9,850 nt of DNA, taken from NCBI GenBank assembly GCA_030825745.1, contig JAPJPH010000021.1, positions 285-10,134 of the forward strand, given 5' to 3'. The position numbers and the translations under genes were made by a program. This document shows, piece by piece, positions 7,924 through 9,850 of this stretch; positions within the stretch are counted from its first letter, which is position 1; the number at the start of each line of letters is the position of its first letter. Source of the DNA: Anaerococcus sp. (GTDB lineage: Bacteria > Bacillota > Clostridia > Tissierellales > Peptoniphilaceae). Below the pieces are notes generated by a model. The model ran no database searches. It was not told the DNA's origin and saw nothing but the letters and a program-made list of their open reading frames with translations.

Positions 7924-8495
7924 TTTTTGTGGTTGCTATAATTTCATACCTATTAGGTTCAATACCAGCAGCATTTTTGATAGGAATGATTTTTTTCAAA
8001 ACAGATATAAGAAAAATGGGATCTGGAAATGTTGGTACAACAAATGCATTTAGGAATTTTGGAAAAGCGGCAGGCTTAGCTACCTTTCTTATAGATTTTC
8101 TAAAAGGTAGTCTAGCTGCTTATATTGGATTAAAGTTATCAGGTACTAGTGGAGAAGCTGTGGCTTTATTATTTGTAGTGATAGGTCATATGTTTAGCTT
8201 CTTACTTAAATTTAAGGCAGGTAAAGGTGTGGCTACTGCAATTGGATCTTTACTAGCTATTGATTATAAGTTTGCTTTATTTCTTCTCATTGTATTTTTG
8301 ATAGTTTTATTTACAACTAAAATAGTATCTTTAAGCTCAATTACATCTGCAGCAGCAGCTTTAATAGCTGGCTTTATATATTTTGGATTTAATATAATGT
8401 CTATATCTACTTTTTTAGTAGCTAGCCTAGTTATAATAAAACATAAAAAAAATATTGAAAGGCTAAAAAAAGGACAAGAAAAAAGAATTATTTAA
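7920..8495 (+). CDS. plsY: Acyl-phosphate:glycerol-3-phosphate acyltransferase PlsY
   Basis: Integral membrane enzyme that transfers an acyl group from acyl-phosphate (made by PlsX, not in this window) to glycerol-3-phosphate, the first step of phospholipid synthesis. The 191-residue length and several hydrophobic helices (about 2-25, 51-72, 80-96, 112-132 and 137-172) fit the family. Three conserved regions are visible: GSGNVGTTNAFR (residues 34-45), GH then KAGKGVAT (89-90 and 99-106), and NIERLKKGQE near the C-terminus. The start overlaps the der stop by 4 bases with a good AGGAG. In many Firmicutes der, plsY and gpsA are consecutive; gpsA is not here and a 93-base gap follows instead. Confidence 0.96.
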   Translation: MIFVVAIISYLLGSIPAAFLIGMIFFKTDIRKMGSGNVGTTNAFRNFGKAAGLATFLIDFLKGSLAAYIGLKLSGTSGEAVALLFVVIGHMFSFLLKFKAGKGVATAIGSLLAIDYKFALFLLIVFLIVLFTTKIVSLSSITSAAAALIAGFIYFGFNIMSISTFLVASLVIIKHKKNIERLKKGQEKRII

Positions 8496-8522
8496 GATAA
8501 TATAAAAAGTTAGTTAATAGAC

Positions 8523-8551
8523 TACAAATTTTAAACAATATAAGCTATAAT
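8523..8551 (+). promoter_or_regulatory. Possible sigma-A promoter of sepF-ylmH
   Basis: The only sizeable gene-free stretch (8496-8588) holds a perfect TATAAT at 8546-8551, 37 bases before the sepF ATG. At 17-base spacing the -35 position (8523-8528) reads TACAAA, a weak match; a better TAGACT (8518-8523) is 22 bases from this box but 15 from a TATAAG at 8539-8544. In such A+T-rich sequence a TATAAT can arise by chance. The rest of the gap shows only very weak A/T dyads and no intrinsic terminator. Confidence 0.45.
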
Positions 8552-8576
8552 ATAAGTAGCAAGTGTTATTAAAAAA

Positions 8577-8583
8577 AAGGAAG
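8577..8583 (+). promoter_or_regulatory. Ribosome binding site of sepF
   Basis: AAGGAAG, at the end of an A8 run, lies 5 bases before the ATG at 8589 and supports that start, which also gives the amphipathic N-terminal helix expected of SepF. Confidence 0.75.
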
Positions 8584-8588
8584 TAAAT

Positions 8589-9170
8589 ATGTTAGATAAG
8601 TTTAAAGAATTTATAGGAATTGATGATAACTACGATGATTATGATGAAGATCAACTTTTGTATGATTCAGATTCTGATGAAAGTAAAGAAACTAGCAAAA
8701 GTTCTTATAGTAACTTTTTTTCAGATAAAGACTATAAGATGAATGATGATGATAAAAGCCAAACCTTCGAATCTTCTTATTCTAATACTTACTCAAATCC
8801 TAAAGCTGATAATGAGTATAGGATGAGTAGATCCAAACTAAGAGGAGATAATGTTGTTAATATGAGTGAAAAAAATTATTCAAGTACAGGTTCAATGAGA
8901 ATATCAATACAAGAACCTTTAGACTATGAGGCAGATGCGCCTAAAGTAGTTAATGATATTTTAAATAAAAAGGTAGTTGTTTTAAATCTTGAAATGGTAG
9001 AAGCAGATACTAGAAGAAAGATTTTTGACTTTGTTTCTGGTGCTGTATATGCCTTAGATGGAACAGTTGAAAAAGTGACAAAAGGTATCTTTGTTATCAC
9101 ACCTAAGGGTGTAGCAATAGATTCACAAGTAACAGAACAAATAACAGAAGGAAACTATAATCAACTTTAA
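8589..9170 (+). CDS. sepF: Cell division protein SepF, long-linker form
   Basis: Division-site protein that binds the FtsZ C-terminal tail, bundles FtsZ filaments and tethers them to the membrane. Residues 1-11 (MLDKFKEFIGI) form a short amphipathic helix, the expected membrane anchor. Residues 12 to about 100 form an acidic, Ser/Tyr/Asp-rich, probably disordered linker that contains SSYSN twice (38-42 and 62-66). The C-terminal SepF fold spans about 101-182, with SMRISIQEPLDY, KKVVVLNLE, the ADTRRKIFDFVSGAVYALDG core and KGIFVITPKGV. At 193 residues it is longer than the B. subtilis protein (about 150), and the excess is in the linker. It likely has its own promoter in the gap upstream. ylmH follows after 15 bases, without the ylmG usually found between them. 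Confidence 0.94.
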   Translation: MLDKFKEFIGIDDNYDDYDEDQLLYDSDSDESKETSKSSYSNFFSDKDYKMNDDDKSQTFESSYSNTYSNPKADNEYRMSRSKLRGDNVVNMSEKNYSSTGSMRISIQEPLDYEADAPKVVNDILNKKVVVLNLEMVEADTRRKIFDFVSGAVYALDGTVEKVTKGIFVITPKGVAIDSQVTEQITEGNYNQL

Positions 9171-9185
9171 AAGAGTTATTTAAAA

Positions 9186-9850
9186 ATGAGTTTAGAATAT
9201 AATATTGACTTTATCACTGATAAATCAAAAAAATCTACTATAAAAAAAGCTATTTCTATTTTAGAAAAAGCTTTTTTTATGGGAATAGAAGTATCTAGTT
9301 TTTTCTTAGACCCTTTCGATAGAGAAGTTATAAGCTCTATTGCTAAAAAAAATAATATTGAATTATATTTTATCGGAGCTAATGAACATAGTGAGAGAAA
9401 AATATTTGTAGCTAATCCATACTTTATACCTCTTATTGAGGAAAATTATATAAAAGTATTAAGATTTGAAAGTGAAAATATAAATCATCCAGATGTCTTA
9501 GGTTCACTTATTAATCTAGGAATTAAAAGATCTGAAATAGGTGATATATCAATCCTTAATAAGGAAGTCGAGTTTGCCATATTAGAAAATCAGGCAAGTT
9601 TTATTAAATATAATCTTTCAAAAATTAAAAATGAAAGAATTAATATAGACTTTAAAAAAAATAATAACTTAATAATTGAAAAGCCATCTTACGAGTCATA
9701 TAAAGGATTTGTAAGCTCACTTAGACTTGACAATATAATATCAAATATTGCAAATACTTCTAGAGAAAAATCTAAACAGCTAATTAAAAACAAATATGTT
9801 AAGGTTAATTATCAAATAATTACAGATTCTAGTTTTACAATAGATAAAGG
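9186..9850 (+). CDS. ylmH: YlmH-type S4-domain RNA-binding protein, 3' partial
   Basis: 221 codons are visible and the frame runs off the right edge, so about 35-40 residues are missing compared with the usual length near 257. Family marks are FLDPFDRE (residues 40-47), the GANEHSERK stretch (64-72, equivalent to the fGG.eaERk motif), HPDVLGSLINLGIKRSEIGDI (101-121) and a C-terminal S4 RNA-binding domain beginning near LRLDNI at 179, with TSREKSKQLI (191-200) and YVKVN. YlmH lies with sepF in the division gene cluster of Gram-positives and in Bacillus has been linked to ribosome-associated quality control. The start at 9186 is the only usable ATG after the in-frame stop at 9168; its ribosome site is weak (AGAG about 10 bases upstream), so coupling to sepF is likely. 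A terminator-shaped hairpin lies inside codons 19-31. Confidence 0.92.
   Translation, partial: MSLEYNIDFITDKSKKSTIKKAISILEKAFFMGIEVSSFFLDPFDREVISSIAKKNNIELYFIGANEHSERKIFVANPYFIPLIEENYIKVLRFESENINHPDVLGSLINLGIKRSEIGDISILNKEVEFAILENQASFIKYNLSKIKNERINIDFKKNNNLIIEKPSYESYKGFVSSLRLDNIISNIANTSREKSKQLIKNKYVKVNYQIITDSSFTIDK
9242..9278 (+). other. Terminator-like inverted repeat inside the start of ylmH
   Basis: AAAAAAAGCT (9242-9251) and AGCTTTTTTT (9269-9278) are perfect 10-base inverted copies. Inside them TTTCT (9253-9257) pairs with AGAAA (9263-9267), giving a stem of 10 + 5 pairs with one A-A mismatch and a 5-base loop. It ends in seven T, like an intrinsic terminator or attenuator, but only three pairs are G-C and it lies within coding sequence (encoding KKAISILEKAFF), so it may be only a consequence of A+T-rich codons. 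Confidence 0.4.

Noticed and set aside
8486..8501. ATTAT...ATAAT dyad at the end of plsY as a terminator
   Set aside because: Only five A-T pairs and no following T-run; far too weak.
8545..8561. GCTA...TAGC dyad overlapping the TATAAT box as an operator or hairpin
   Set aside because: Four-base arms only; expected by chance in this composition.

Overview
The window is a dense, single-strand block of housekeeping genes from a visibly A+T-rich (roughly 30% G+C by eye) low-GC Gram-positive bacterium. The type of Rel protein, the sepF-ylmH pair and the PlsY acyltransferase all point to Firmicutes. The A/T-heavy codon use (AGA, ATA and TTA are common) and the particular mix of neighbours fit anaerobic Clostridia or Tissierellia, for example the Peptoniphilaceae. 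That lineage is an inference from style and gene content, not proven here.

Layout: all ten genes lie on the + strand. From left to right they are the (p)ppGpp synthetase/hydrolase Rel (5' end cut by the window edge), D-aminoacyl-tRNA deacylase Dtd, a glyoxalase-II-like metallo-beta-lactamase-fold hydrolase, aspartyl-tRNA synthetase AspS, a small RseC-family Cys-cluster membrane protein, serine hydroxymethyltransferase GlyA, the double-GTPase ribosome assembly factor Der, glycerol-3-phosphate acyltransferase PlsY, then after a 93-base gap the division protein SepF and the S4-domain protein YlmH (3' end cut by the window edge). The first eight genes are separated by 14 bases or less or overlap by 4 bases (ATGA junctions at dtd/MBL, rseC-like/glyA and der/plsY), so they look like one co-transcribed and partly translationally coupled unit. 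The 93-base gap before sepF has a TATAAT box and no convincing terminator, and probably starts a separate division-related transcript while allowing read-through.

How the genes fit together: Rel, Dtd, AspS, Der and probably YlmH all serve translation and its control (alarmone signalling, removal of mischarged D-amino acids, tRNA charging, 50S assembly, ribosome-linked RNA binding). GlyA feeds one-carbon units, PlsY starts phospholipid synthesis, and SepF anchors and bundles FtsZ. No mobile element, CRISPR array, tRNA, rRNA or defence-like system is visible, and I found no convincing undescribed system. The points most worth a second look are a terminator-shaped hairpin inside the start of ylmH, the RseC-like redox membrane protein coupled to glyA, the lack of hisS beside aspS and of ylmG between sepF and ylmH, and the long repeat-bearing acidic linker of SepF.
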